The position numbers and the translations under genes are program-made. DNA of 64,000 nt from positions 186,001 through 250,000 of the forward strand of contig JBBSEX010000002.1 in the NCBI GenBank assembly GCA_038239345.1, written 5' to 3'. This DNA comes from JBBSEX01 sp038239345 (GTDB lineage: Bacteria > Acidobacteriota > Terriglobia > Bryobacterales > Bryobacteraceae). How positions within the stretch are numbered: the stretch's first letter is position 1; each line of letters begins with the position of its first letter. This document shows, piece after piece, positions 1-8,517 of this stretch. The notes beneath the pieces are model-generated. The model searched no databases. It was not told the DNA's origin and saw nothing but the letters and a program-made list of their open reading frames with translations.

Positions 1-93
1 CAGCGCAAAGGTAGCCGCAGTTTCGGTAAAGGGAATTTCAAGGCGCTATTTGAATCGATTGAGCGCGAGCAGGAACTGCGGGGCAATTTATAG
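1..93 (+). CDS. C-terminal end of an unidentified upstream gene (partial)
   Basis: Frame 1 is open from the window edge to a TAG at 91-93 and encodes about 30 residues rich in basic and acidic side chains, ending ELRGNL. The frame has natural codon use and stops 31 bases before the carrier-protein start, so it is probably the last part of the preceding gene in the same operon. The fragment is too short to assign a family. If it is co-transcribed, it would belong to the acyl-transfer operon downstream. Confidence 0.55.
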   Translation, partial: QRKGSRSFGKGNFKALFESIEREQELRGNL

Positions 94-124
94 CCTGAAC
101 GGCAATGGTAAAATTAGGTCGTCT

Positions 125-358
125 ATGAACGATCAGCAACGAGTGCTTGCGATTATCCAGAGAGTATCGAAAAAGAACGTGTCGCCAGACCCCGACGAAT
201 CGTTATTCGAGTCGGGGATATTAGATTCGTTCGCGTTGCCTGACGTGGTCACCGAAATCGAAAAAGAGTTCGCCATCGAAGTTCCGGACGGCGACTTAAC
301 CCCTCGTAAATTCGACTCAATATCCCGCATCGCGGAATATATCGACAGCCGGAAGTAA
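125..358 (+). CDS. Acyl carrier protein-like protein
   Basis: A 77-residue acidic protein of carrier-protein size. The phosphopantetheine attachment site is visible as GILDSF, with Ser35 the expected modified residue, followed by the usual helix II (VVTEIEKEF). The sequence around the serine is closer to stand-alone or DltC-like carriers than to the housekeeping fatty-acid carrier, which normally has a DSL motif. The ATG at 125 is chosen because the longer TTG-initiated frame from 50 would overlap the previous reading frame and adds a tail with no carrier-protein similarity. Only 3 bases separate it from the KAS III-like gene, so the two are probably translated together and the carrier is the likely acyl donor or acceptor for that enzyme. 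Confidence 0.85.
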   Translation: MNDQQRVLAIIQRVSKKNVSPDPDESLFESGILDSFALPDVVTEIEKEFAIEVPDGDLTPRKFDSISRIAEYIDSRK

Positions 359-361
359 GCA

Positions 362-1285
362 ATGGCCTATCTTCGGGCGTTTGGCGCTTACGTCCCAGAG
401 CGGGTGATGGACAATGCCGAAATGGCATCCAGGCTGGGTTGCGAGCCGGATTGGATCGTCAACGTTTCCGGCATTTCGGAACGGCGCTACGCCGAAGCCG
501 AATCAGTTTCCGACATGGCCGTGCGGGCCGCGGAAAACTGTTTGTCCGATGCGGATCGCGCGAAAATCGGCATGGTGGTTGTCTGCAGCGGATCCGCCGA
601 ACGGCGTTTTCCCGGTCCTGCCGTCACGGTGTCGAAACAGCTTGGCTTGGGCGAGATCCCTGTATTGGATTTACCTATGGCGAGCGCGGGATCGTTATTC
701 GGACTTGCCTTGGCCAACCAACTGGCCGGCACGTACGGCGACATCCTGGTGATCGGAGCGGAAAAAATGTCGTCCGTGGTGAACCGCGAGCCTCTTGATA
801 AAAATACGGCGATTCTCTTCGGCGATGGCGCGGGAGCCTGCCTGGTTAGCGAAACGGAAGGCCCGGCGAAAATCGTGGACTCGGTGATTCACACGGATGG
901 CAGCTTCGCCGAAGACCTCCGCCTGGAATTTGGCGAGTCCCTGTGGATGAATGGACGTTCGGTAATTATGCAGGCATCGCGCAAGATCCCCAAAGTAATT
1001 CGCGAATTGCTGTCTGCCAACGCCCGGGTCGCTTCCGATGTGGACGTGTTTCTGATGCATCAGGCGAATCAGAACCTGATCGATAAGGTTGCCACGACGC
1101 TGGAAGTATTGTCGGCAAAGTTCTATTCGAACATTGAGCGATACGGTAATACTTCGTCGGCTTCCATGCTGATCGCCGCCGCCGAATGGCAGAAAAGCGC
1201 GGGGTTCAAGAAGGATGCCAGCGTGGTCTTCGCCGGATTTGGGGCGGGGTTTCACTGGGGTGCTTTGCTGGCCGTAGGCATTTAA
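362..1285 (+). CDS. KAS III (FabH)-like enzyme with Ser in place of catalytic Cys
   Basis: A 307-residue thiolase-fold protein of the 3-oxoacyl-ACP synthase III family. The histidine (HQAN, His233) and asparagine (YGNTSSAS, Asn263) of the triad are present and 30 residues apart, as in E. coli FabH (His244, Asn274). At the nucleophile position, where FabH has A-C-x-G, the sequence reads MASAG with Ser108, encoded by AGC at 683-685. From family knowledge, KAS III relatives with serine here, such as DpsC of daunorubicin synthesis, act on acyl transfer or unusual starter selection. It therefore probably does not perform the ordinary first condensation of fatty-acid synthesis. It is flanked by a carrier protein (3 bases upstream) and an Lnt-like enzyme (12 bases downstream), which supports an acyl-transfer pathway. 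The substrate is unknown. Confidence 0.85.
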   Translation: MAYLRAFGAYVPERVMDNAEMASRLGCEPDWIVNVSGISERRYAEAESVSDMAVRAAENCLSDADRAKIGMVVVCSGSAERRFPGPAVTVSKQLGLGEIPVLDLPMASAGSLFGLALANQLAGTYGDILVIGAEKMSSVVNREPLDKNTAILFGDGAGACLVSETEGPAKIVDSVIHTDGSFAEDLRLEFGESLWMNGRSVIMQASRKIPKVIRELLSANARVASDVDVFLMHQANQNLIDKVATTLEVLSAKFYSNIERYGNTSSASMLIAAAEWQKSAGFKKDASVVFAGFGAGFHWGALLAVGI

Positions 1286-1297
1286 GCCGCGCCCCCG

Positions 1298-2725
1298 ATG
1301 GACATGAATTCCCGTAGCGGCCAGATCCTCAAGGGCCTTGCCACGGTGGCGATTTCCGGTCCCTGTCTTTACGCCGGTACGGGATTACATCCAATTTGGT
1401 GGCTCACGTGGATCGCGCCCTTACCCGTACTTCTATTCGCCACGCAAGCCTCAGTTCCCGCCACTGGCGTGGTTGCCCTCAGCGCCTGGCTGACAGGTGG
1501 CCTCAACATGTGGCATTACCTGCATGACGTCATACAACTGCCCGCCGGGATCGTTGTCCTTGCGTCTCTTGTTCCGGCTCTGGCGTTTCTGTTGGTGACG
1601 CTGAACTTTCGTTTGAGCATTAAGAATGGACAGTTTTTGAAGGCGGCGTTCGTCGCGCCGGCGATCTGGGTAGTTTACGAATATCTGTATATGCTCGCCT
1701 CCCCGCATTCGACGTTTGGCAGTCTAGTCTATTCGCAGATGGACTTTCTTCCGGTTCTGCAGCTAGCATCGATTACCGGATTGTGGGGCATTTTGTTTCT
1801 GCTGTTCCTGGTGCCCGCGGCAACTGTTGCGATACTCGCCGCGCCGGTCCGGGAGAAGACTGTAATCGCGGCCGTCGCCGTTGCGCTGATGGCGTTTGTC
1901 CTGAGCTTTGGCTGGTGGCGGCTGAGCGATAATTTACAGGCGACGGGAACGGTGACCGTGGCTCTGATTGGCTCCGACGCGAGCAAAGACATCTTTCCCG
2001 CGCAAGATCCGCAATCGCTGGAACTGTTGCGGCGCTACGCCGACCAGATGCAGGCTCACGACGTCGACGTGTTTCTGATTCCGGAAAAGCTTGCTCTGAT
2101 CGGCGAAGCCGCGGGTGAGACCGCGCGGGAAATGTTTCAAGCCGTGGCGACTCGCACCGGGGCAACCGTTGTCGTGGGGCTGGATGAAAAGCGGGGCAAC
2201 GGCCGATGGAATGAAGCGCTTATTTTTTCGAAGGCGGGCGGCATCGCCACTTATGAGAAACATCATTTCATTCCCGGAATCGAAGAGGGCTACGTTCTGG
2301 GTAAGGACGTCGTGACGTTCTCCAGACCATCGGGCAAGTGGGGCGTGCAGATCTGCAAAGACCTGGATTTCCCGCGCCTGTCCCGCCTTTACGGCGGCGA
2401 ACAAACCGGGCTACTGCTGGTCCCCGCATGGGATTTTACAATCGACGGCTGGCTGCATGCGCGCATGGCAATTCTACGCGGGGTTGAGAGCGGCTTTACC
2501 ATCGCCCGAGCCGCGAAGCAGGGTCTGCTGACGGTGAGCGATAATCGCGGGCGGTTGCTTTTGGATAAGCCAGGATCGCCCGAGGGATTCGTCGTGGCCC
2601 AGGTGCGGGCTCCCGTCGCCCATGCCGATACGATCTATGGACGTTTCGGCGACTGGTTCGCCTGGATTTGTACGGCGGCTGTTTTCGTGCTTCTGATCGG
2701 CAGAATCAGTTCCGCGTTTCGATGA
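1298..2725 (+). CDS. Apolipoprotein N-acyltransferase-like membrane protein (nitrilase superfamily)
   Basis: A 475-residue protein with several membrane helices in the first ~210 residues followed by a carbon-nitrogen hydrolase domain, the architecture of Lnt. The expected catalytic triad is visible: Glu263 (LIPEK), Lys321 (YEKHH) and Cys353 (QICKDLDFP). E. coli Lnt uses Glu267, Lys335 and Cys387. Lnt moves an acyl chain from phospholipid to the N-terminus of lipoproteins in the inner membrane. Here the ICKDLDFP form of the cysteine motif and the setting behind a carrier protein and KAS III-like enzyme suggest either the cell's Lnt or a paralogue acylating another amine. Two nearby in-frame ATGs (1298 and 1304) are both possible starts. 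Confidence 0.75.
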   Translation: MDMNSRSGQILKGLATVAISGPCLYAGTGLHPIWWLTWIAPLPVLLFATQASVPATGVVALSAWLTGGLNMWHYLHDVIQLPAGIVVLASLVPALAFLLVTLNFRLSIKNGQFLKAAFVAPAIWVVYEYLYMLASPHSTFGSLVYSQMDFLPVLQLASITGLWGILFLLFLVPAATVAILAAPVREKTVIAAVAVALMAFVLSFGWWRLSDNLQATGTVTVALIGSDASKDIFPAQDPQSLELLRRYADQMQAHDVDVFLIPEKLALIGEAAGETAREMFQAVATRTGATVVVGLDEKRGNGRWNEALIFSKAGGIATYEKHHFIPGIEEGYVLGKDVVTFSRPSGKWGVQICKDLDFPRLSRLYGGEQTGLLLVPAWDFTIDGWLHARMAILRGVESGFTIARAAKQGLLTVSDNRGRLLLDKPGSPEGFVVAQVRAPVAHADTIYGRFGDWFAWICTAAVFVLLIGRISSAFR

Positions 2726-2741
2726 GATTATTCTAGAAGGA

Positions 2742-3683
2742 ATGAAATGTCTTATCGTGGGCGCGGGAGCAGTGGGCGGTTACTTCGGCGGCCGTCTGTT
2801 GGAGGCTGGGAAAGACGTCACGTTTCTGGTTCGCGCCGGCCGCGCCGCTGAACTGGCGCGGGATGGCTTGGTTATCAAGAGTCCCTCGGGAAACGTCACG
2901 CTCGCGGCTCCGCCCTTTGTGCTCGCCGAGAACGTGAAAGAGCAATTCGATCTCATCTTTTTAACTTCCAAAGCATATGAACTGCACAAGACGATGGATT
3001 CGTTTGCGTCCGCAGTGGGTCCCCAAACCACGATTCTTCCGGCGCTGAATGGCATGCGTCATCTAGACCAGCTTGCGGCGCGTTTCGGAGCGGGTTGCAC
3101 ACTGGGCGGGGTGGCTCTAATTTCCGCGGATCGCGATTTCAGTGGCGCGATCGTTCATTTGAATCCCCTGCATACGTTGTCCTATGGTGAGCTGGACGGC
3201 ACGATGTCCAGCCGTGTTGAGGCGATCGCGGCTTTCATGGCGGGAGCGAATTTCGATGCTCGTTTGGGCTCGGAGATCCTCCAGGAAATGTGGGAGAAGT
3301 GGGTATTCATCGCCACCGCCGCCGGGATCACGTGCCTAATGCGGGCGGCGGTGGGCGATATCGTGGCGGGCGGTGGCACCGGCGCGACGCTGCAGTTGTT
3401 GGACGAATGTACGGCCATCGCGGCCGGCGCCGGCTATTCTCCACGGCCGCAGTTTCGCGAGCGCTCGACTAGCGTACTGACCACCGCCGGTTCGCCGTTC
3501 ACCGCATCAATGCTACGCGACTTGGAACGCGGTGCGCCTACCGAAGCCGAGCACATCCTGGGTGATCTTCTGTCCCGCGGCGGTGAAGCAGTCGCCAGCC
3601 CCAACCGGACATTACTGCGCACTGCTTACACGCATCTAACGACGTACGAGGCGCGGCGAATCCGGGTAGCCACAAAGGGCTAG
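2742..3683 (+). CDS. 2-dehydropantoate 2-reductase family protein (PanE/ApbA)
   Basis: A 313-residue protein. The N-terminal Rossmann motif is GAGAVGGYFGG (residues 7-17). A lysine in MWEKWVF and the late segment LERGAPTEAEHILG match the C-terminal helical domain of ketopantoate reductases, where Lys and Glu take part in catalysis. PanE reduces 2-dehydropantoate with NADPH in coenzyme A synthesis. Since CoA provides the phosphopantetheine arm of carrier proteins, linkage with a carrier protein is suggestive. The family has many paralogues of other specificity, so no gene symbol is given. The ATG at 2742 follows the ribosome-binding sequence AGAAGGA and lies 16 bases after the Lnt-like gene. 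Confidence 0.8.
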   Translation: MKCLIVGAGAVGGYFGGRLLEAGKDVTFLVRAGRAAELARDGLVIKSPSGNVTLAAPPFVLAENVKEQFDLIFLTSKAYELHKTMDSFASAVGPQTTILPALNGMRHLDQLAARFGAGCTLGGVALISADRDFSGAIVHLNPLHTLSYGELDGTMSSRVEAIAAFMAGANFDARLGSEILQEMWEKWVFIATAAGITCLMRAAVGDIVAGGGTGATLQLLDECTAIAAGAGYSPRPQFRERSTSVLTTAGSPFTASMLRDLERGAPTEAEHILGDLLSRGGEAVASPNRTLLRTAYTHLTTYEARRIRVATKG

Positions 3684-3719
3684 ATCACTTTCGGCGTTTC
3701 AAACATCCAAGTCTATTAG

Positions 3720-6700
3720 ATGTGGATTGTACGGTTAGCGCTCCGCCGGCCTTATACGTTCGTCGTGATGGCCTGTCTGATTTTTATTTTGGGTGGCGCG
3801 GCCGTCGTAACGATGCCCGTCGATATTTTTCCCTATATCGACATTCCGGTAGTCAGCATTGTGTGGGCCTATCCGGGCGTGTCGCCGGACGAGATGGAAA
3901 AGCGCATCGTTACCATCTTCGAACGGGCGCTGACCACGACCGTGAACGATATCGAGCACATTGAATCCCAGTCTTATAACGGAGTGTCGGTAGTCCGCGT
4001 CTATTTTCAGCCGAAAGTGAAAGTGGAGCTGGCTCTGGCTCAAGTGACGGCAATTTCCCAGACCCTATTGCGCGCCTTGCCTCCGGGAATTTTTCCGCCA
4101 AACGTCTTAAAGTACGATGCGTCCAGTGTCCCGATTCTGCAGCTGGGTCTGTCGAGTAAAACACTCAGCGAGCAACAGCTATACGATCTGGGGCAGAATT
4201 TCATTCGGACCCAACTGGCTACCGTGCAAGGTGCGGCGATCCCGCTGCCATACGGCGGAAAGCCACGGCAGATCATGGTCGACCTGGATCCCGATGCGCT
4301 CTACGCCAAGCAACTGTCGGCAACCGATGTATCGAACGCCTTGAATCTGCAAAACCTGATTCTGCCGGCGGGCACGGCGAAGATCGGCGACCGCGAATAC
4401 CAGGTTCGGTTGAACAGTAGTCCCGATCAATTGCTGGAATTGAATAACCTGCCGATTAAACTGGTGAACGGATCGCCGGTGTACATTCGCGATGTGGCGC
4501 ACGTTCGCGACGGCTATGCGGTGCAAACGAATGTCGTCCGGACAAACGGATCGCGCGGGGCGCTGCTGACCATACTCAAGAATGGAAAGGCCTCCACTCT
4601 CGATATTGTGAACGGGGTGAAGAAAGTACTTCCCGCCATCCTTGAGGGCCTTCCCGATGCGCTGGAAGTAAAGTTGTTGTTCGATCAGTCGAAGTTCGTC
4701 CGCGCTTCGATTACCGGTGTGCTACGCGAAGCTTTGATCGCAGCGATGCTGACGGGATTGATGATCCTCCTGTTCCTGGGTAGCTGGCGCAGCACGGTGA
4801 TCGTCTGCATGTCTATTCCGTGTTCGATCTTCACATCCATCGTCATCCTGGACCTGTTAGGGCAAACGATAAATGTAATGACTTTGGGCGGGCTGGCGCT
4901 GGCCGTCGGCATCCTGGTGGACGACGCAACGGTCGAAATTGAAAACACGCACAGGAATCTGGGATTGAAGAAACCGCTGGTACGGGCGGTGCTCGACGGC
5001 GCGCAACAGATTGCCGTGCCGACATTCGTATCCACGCTTTCCATCTGTATCGTGTTCGTTCCGGTATTATTGCTCACCGGCGCGGCCAAGTATTTGTTTA
5101 CACCGCTAGCCATGGCAGTCGTGTTCGCAATGCTCGCTTCTTATCTGTTGTCGCGAACCCTGATTCCGACGATGGTGCACTATCTCCTGCAATCCGAAGT
5201 AGAGATGTACCGCTCGGGCGCGCACGGCGAGGGAGGCGGAGAAGGACAGACCGGTCCTGATGGCAAGCCGGTAAAGCACAACATCATCTGGCGGACCCAC
5301 TTTGCTTTCAACCGCAAGTTTGAGCGCATGCGGCGGTCGTATGAAGGAACACTGGATTGGGCGCTGGATAACCGAGGGCTAACGACGATCGTGTTTTTCG
5401 TTTTCTCATTCGCCTCGCTTGGGCTGGCGTTTTTTGTTGGCCGCGATTTCTTTCCCACCGTGGATTCCGGCCAGTTACGGCTTCACGCCCGGCCGGCGGC
5501 GGGTACGCGTATCGAGAAGTCGGAGCTGATTTTCGCCCAGATGGAGAACGAGATCCGCCAGGTTATCCCGAAGAACGAACTGGACACGATCATCGACAAC
5601 ATCGGCCTGCCGAATGGCGGGATCAATTTGTCGTTCGGCGACAGCGCGACAATCGGGAATGGCGATGGCGATATTCTTATCTCGTTACAGCAAGATCATC
5701 ACTCGACGGCGGAATATATAGACCGGTTGCGGAAGCGCCTCAATGAGAAATTTCCCGATGTGCAAATCTTTTTTGAAGCGGCGAATATCACCAATCAGAT
5801 TCTAAACTTCGGATTGCCGGCGCCGATTGACCTGCAAATTGTGGGCCGCAACGCCGCGGTGAATTACAAAATCGCGCAGGACCTGCAACGGCAGGTTTCC
5901 CGCATCCCGGGAGCCGCCGACGTGCACATCCATCAAATCGTCGATTATCCGGAATTGCGCGTCAATGTCGATCGGAGCAAGGCAGTGCAGGTCGGGCTGA
6001 CACAGCGTGATGTCAGCAATAGTCTACTGATCTCGCTCAGCTCCAGTGGTCAGGTGGCGCCGAATCAGTGGTTGAATCCGCAGAATGGCGTCAACTATCA
6101 AGTGGCCGTACAGACGCCGCAGTATCGCATCGATTCCGTCGATTCGCTGATGCACACTCCGATTTCATCGTCCGGTGGCGCATTGGTAATTAATAATGCC
6201 GGCTCGGTGGCTGGTTTGGCTAACAGCAGTGCGGTGTCAACGGGAGCGGCCCCTAGCCAAGCGTCGGCAGCCTATGGAAACCCTGGCTCGGTGCCGTCCA
6301 GTACGCAGTTGCTTTCCAATCTGGCGCACGTTGGACACGGCATTACTTCGGAGGTTATCTCCCATTACAATGTGCAGCCCGTGTATGACGTGTATGCCAA
6401 TGTCGATCGGCGCGACCTGGGCGGGGTGGCTACAGCGGTAGAACAAATCATGAAGAACATGAAGCTTCCCAAAGGCACAACGTTAGCCTTGCGCGGCCAG
6501 GCGAAGACGATGGAGACTTCTTTCGTCCGGCTGGGAATCGGGATGATCGCCGCCATCGTATTGGTATATCTGCTAATGGCCGTAAACTTCCAATCATGGG
6601 TTGACCCGTTCATCATTTTGATGGCGCTCCCCGGCGCCTTGGCAGGAATCGTCTGGATGCTCTTCCTGACGCAGACCACGTTCAGCGTGCCGTCGTTAAT

Positions 6701-7064
6701 GGGCTCCATCATGTGTATTGGCGTCGCAACGGCGAATAGTATCCTAATGGTTGTCTTCGCCAACGATGAACGGGTGGAAGGAAAAGACGCCCGTGCAGCG
6801 GCCCTGTCGGCTGGAGCCACACGCATACGCCCCGTGCTGATGACCGCCACCGCAATGATCCTTGGCATGTTGCCGATGGCCCTGGGCCTGGGCGAGGGCG
6901 GTGAGCAGAATGCCCCGCTGGGACGCGCCGTTATCGGAGGATTGATGATCGCCACGATCACCACATTGTTCATCGTGCCGATTGTTTATAGCTATCTGCG
7001 CAAGGAAGCCCCCGTGGATTACGACAAGCAGATTGAGCAAGAAGAGCGGGAGGGAGTGCACTAG
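3720..7064 (+). CDS. RND efflux transporter, inner-membrane pump (AcrB/MdtB-like)
   Basis: A 1114-residue resistance-nodulation-division transporter. It starts with the usual first helix (RRPYTFVVMACL), followed by a large periplasmic loop, helices 2-6, a second loop and helices 8-12. The proton-relay aspartates in TM4 are present (GILVDDATVEIEN, Asp401-Asp402). The TM10 segment reads GVATANSI (Gly1001-Asn1006) without the lysine used by AcrB. Two insertions stand out: a Gly/His-rich cytoplasmic stretch after TM6 near residue 500, and a Ser/Ala/Gly-rich stretch at about residues 815-867 in the second periplasmic loop. It would drive proton-dependent export of hydrophobic or toxic compounds. 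The adaptor and outer-membrane channel follow in the same operon. No regulator is adjacent. Confidence 0.95.
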   Translation: MWIVRLALRRPYTFVVMACLIFILGGAAVVTMPVDIFPYIDIPVVSIVWAYPGVSPDEMEKRIVTIFERALTTTVNDIEHIESQSYNGVSVVRVYFQPKVKVELALAQVTAISQTLLRALPPGIFPPNVLKYDASSVPILQLGLSSKTLSEQQLYDLGQNFIRTQLATVQGAAIPLPYGGKPRQIMVDLDPDALYAKQLSATDVSNALNLQNLILPAGTAKIGDREYQVRLNSSPDQLLELNNLPIKLVNGSPVYIRDVAHVRDGYAVQTNVVRTNGSRGALLTILKNGKASTLDIVNGVKKVLPAILEGLPDALEVKLLFDQSKFVRASITGVLREALIAAMLTGLMILLFLGSWRSTVIVCMSIPCSIFTSIVILDLLGQTINVMTLGGLALAVGILVDDATVEIENTHRNLGLKKPLVRAVLDGAQQIAVPTFVSTLSICIVFVPVLLLTGAAKYLFTPLAMAVVFAMLASYLLSRTLIPTMVHYLLQSEVEMYRSGAHGEGGGEGQTGPDGKPVKHNIIWRTHFAFNRKFERMRRSYEGTLDWALDNRGLTTIVFFVFSFASLGLAFFVGRDFFPTVDSGQLRLHARPAAGTRIEKSELIFAQMENEIRQVIPKNELDTIIDNIGLPNGGINLSFGDSATIGNGDGDILISLQQDHHSTAEYIDRLRKRLNEKFPDVQIFFEAANITNQILNFGLPAPIDLQIVGRNAAVNYKIAQDLQRQVSRIPGAADVHIHQIVDYPELRVNVDRSKAVQVGLTQRDVSNSLLISLSSSGQVAPNQWLNPQNGVNYQVAVQTPQYRIDSVDSLMHTPISSSGGALVINNAGSVAGLANSSAVSTGAAPSQASAAYGNPGSVPSSTQLLSNLAHVGHGITSEVISHYNVQPVYDVYANVDRRDLGGVATAVEQIMKNMKLPKGTTLALRGQAKTMETSFVRLGIGMIAAIVLVYLLMAVNFQSWVDPFIILMALPGALAGIVWMLFLTQTTFSVPSLMGSIMCIGVATANSILMVVFANDERVEGKDARAAALSAGATRIRPVLMTATAMILGMLPMALGLGEGGEQNAPLGRAVIGGLMIATITTLFIVPIVYSYLRKEAPVDYDKQIEQEEREGVH

Positions 7065-7065
7065 T

Positions 7066-8517
7066 ATGGCCGATCGCGAACCGACCACGCTCATGAACAC
7101 CGAGGATCAGCTCCGCGGCGAGATAGAGGAGCTGAAGTATAAACTGCGGCAACAGAAAGATCAGAACGACCATAAGAACGAAACCGCGCACGGCGAAGAG
7201 AAGCCGGAACATCCGCGCTCGCGCACACTGATCGTTGGCGCGATAGTAGTGATCATCCTGATTGTGGTGGGCTTCTTCGTCGGATGGCTGCCGCGGCATC
7301 GCCGGCAAGCTACGTTAGAGGCCGAGGAGAAGAAAGAAGTCAGTACCCTTCCCGAGGTAACAGTTGTTCCCGTGCAGCGCGCGCCCTTCAATGGCGAACT
7401 GGTGCTGCCGGGGAATGTGCAAGCAGTGACCGAGGCACCCGTGCTAGCCCGCGCCGACGGCTATATCAAGCGCCGCTATGTCGATATCGGCGACCGCGTG
7501 AAGGCGGGCCAATTGCTTGCCGAGATCGAAGCTCCGGAACTGCTACAACAAGTGCAGCAGGCGCAGGCATCTCTGGAAAGCGCGAAGGCCGATCAGGAGC
7601 GGACGGTGGCTTCGTTTGAACAAGGCCGGGCCAATGAACAGTTGGCCAAAGTTACGGCCGGCCGTTGGGATAACTTAGCTCGCAAGGGCGTGGTCTCCCG
7701 GCAGGAAAACGATAATTATCAAGCGCAGTATCAGGCGCAGACGGCTAATGTAAAAGCGCTCGATCGTTCCATCCAGGCCGCCAAGAGTAATGTGAACGCG
7801 GCCCAAGCCAACGTCAATCGTTTAACTGAAGTGCAAAGCTACGTAAATGTCCGGGCGCCCTTCGCCGGAGTGATTACGGTACGCAACATCGATGTCGGCG
7901 CCTTGGTTACTCCCGGCTCGACGTTGTTGTTCCGCATCGCGCAAACCAACTTGCTGCGAACCTATCTCAACGTCCCGCAGACCGACGCCTCGAATATCAA
8001 AGCGGGGCAATCGGCTTCTTTGACTCTCAATGATTTGCCCGGGCGCAAATTTCCGGCCACCGTCACGCGCACCGCCAATTCGCTTGACCCATCTACTCGC
8101 ACCCTGCTTGCCGAAGTTCAGGTTCCCAATGGTGACGGCCTTTTGTTGCCGGGCATGTATGGGCAGGTGGATCTGAATCTTCCGCGGAGCAATCCCCCGT
8201 TCCTGATTCCAGGGGATGCATTGCTGATCCTGCCGAATGGGACTCAGGTTGCGATCGTCGACGCGAGCGGAACAGTCCGCATGCAGCACGTGGTTGTCGG
8301 TCATGACGATGGCAATCAGATTGAAATCGTCGGTGGTCTGGAATTAGGGCAGAGAGTGATTGTCAGCCCAGGCGACGAGGTGCGCGAAGGCGTTAAGGTG
8401 AAACCCCTGCAAGGCGATTTGAAAAAGATTGAGGCCGGACCGACGGATGCCACAAAAGCCGGCGGCGCCAACCAGGGCAATAATAAGGGTAAGAGCGGAT
8501 CGAAGAAAAATCGATAA
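7066..8517 (+). CDS. RND efflux periplasmic adaptor (membrane fusion protein)
   Basis: A 483-residue HlyD/AcrA-type adaptor. It has a charged N-terminal cytoplasmic tail, one membrane anchor at residues 54-76 (LIVGAIVVIILIVVGFFVG), a biotinyl-lipoyl half-domain (ADGYIKRRYVDIGDRVKAG), a long coiled-coil hairpin rich in Gln and Ala, the second lipoyl half and beta-barrel domains. It links the pump to the outer-membrane channel. The longest open frame begins at 6982 inside the pump gene. The ATG at 7066 is preferred because it follows a GGGAGGGAG ribosome-binding stretch and begins 1 base after the pump stop. The N-terminal 50 residues are unusually acidic and basic for an adaptor, and the C-terminal tail is Gly/Asn/Lys-rich. 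Confidence 0.93.
   Translation: MADREPTTLMNTEDQLRGEIEELKYKLRQQKDQNDHKNETAHGEEKPEHPRSRTLIVGAIVVIILIVVGFFVGWLPRHRRQATLEAEEKKEVSTLPEVTVVPVQRAPFNGELVLPGNVQAVTEAPVLARADGYIKRRYVDIGDRVKAGQLLAEIEAPELLQQVQQAQASLESAKADQERTVASFEQGRANEQLAKVTAGRWDNLARKGVVSRQENDNYQAQYQAQTANVKALDRSIQAAKSNVNAAQANVNRLTEVQSYVNVRAPFAGVITVRNIDVGALVTPGSTLLFRIAQTNLLRTYLNVPQTDASNIKAGQSASLTLNDLPGRKFPATVTRTANSLDPSTRTLLAEVQVPNGDGLLLPGMYGQVDLNLPRSNPPFLIPGDALLILPNGTQVAIVDASGTVRMQHVVVGHDDGNQIEIVGGLELGQRVIVSPGDEVREGVKVKPLQGDLKKIEAGPTDATKAGGANQGNNKGKSGSKKNR

Noticed and set aside
50..124. TTG-initiated N-terminal extension of the carrier protein
   Set aside because: It overlaps the end of the preceding reading frame and adds a tail with no similarity to carrier proteins; ATG at 125 gives the normal size.
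695..1255. 186-codon open frame on the minus strand
   Set aside because: Antisense to the KAS III-like gene, Arg/His-rich with no family motif; a shadow of the real gene.
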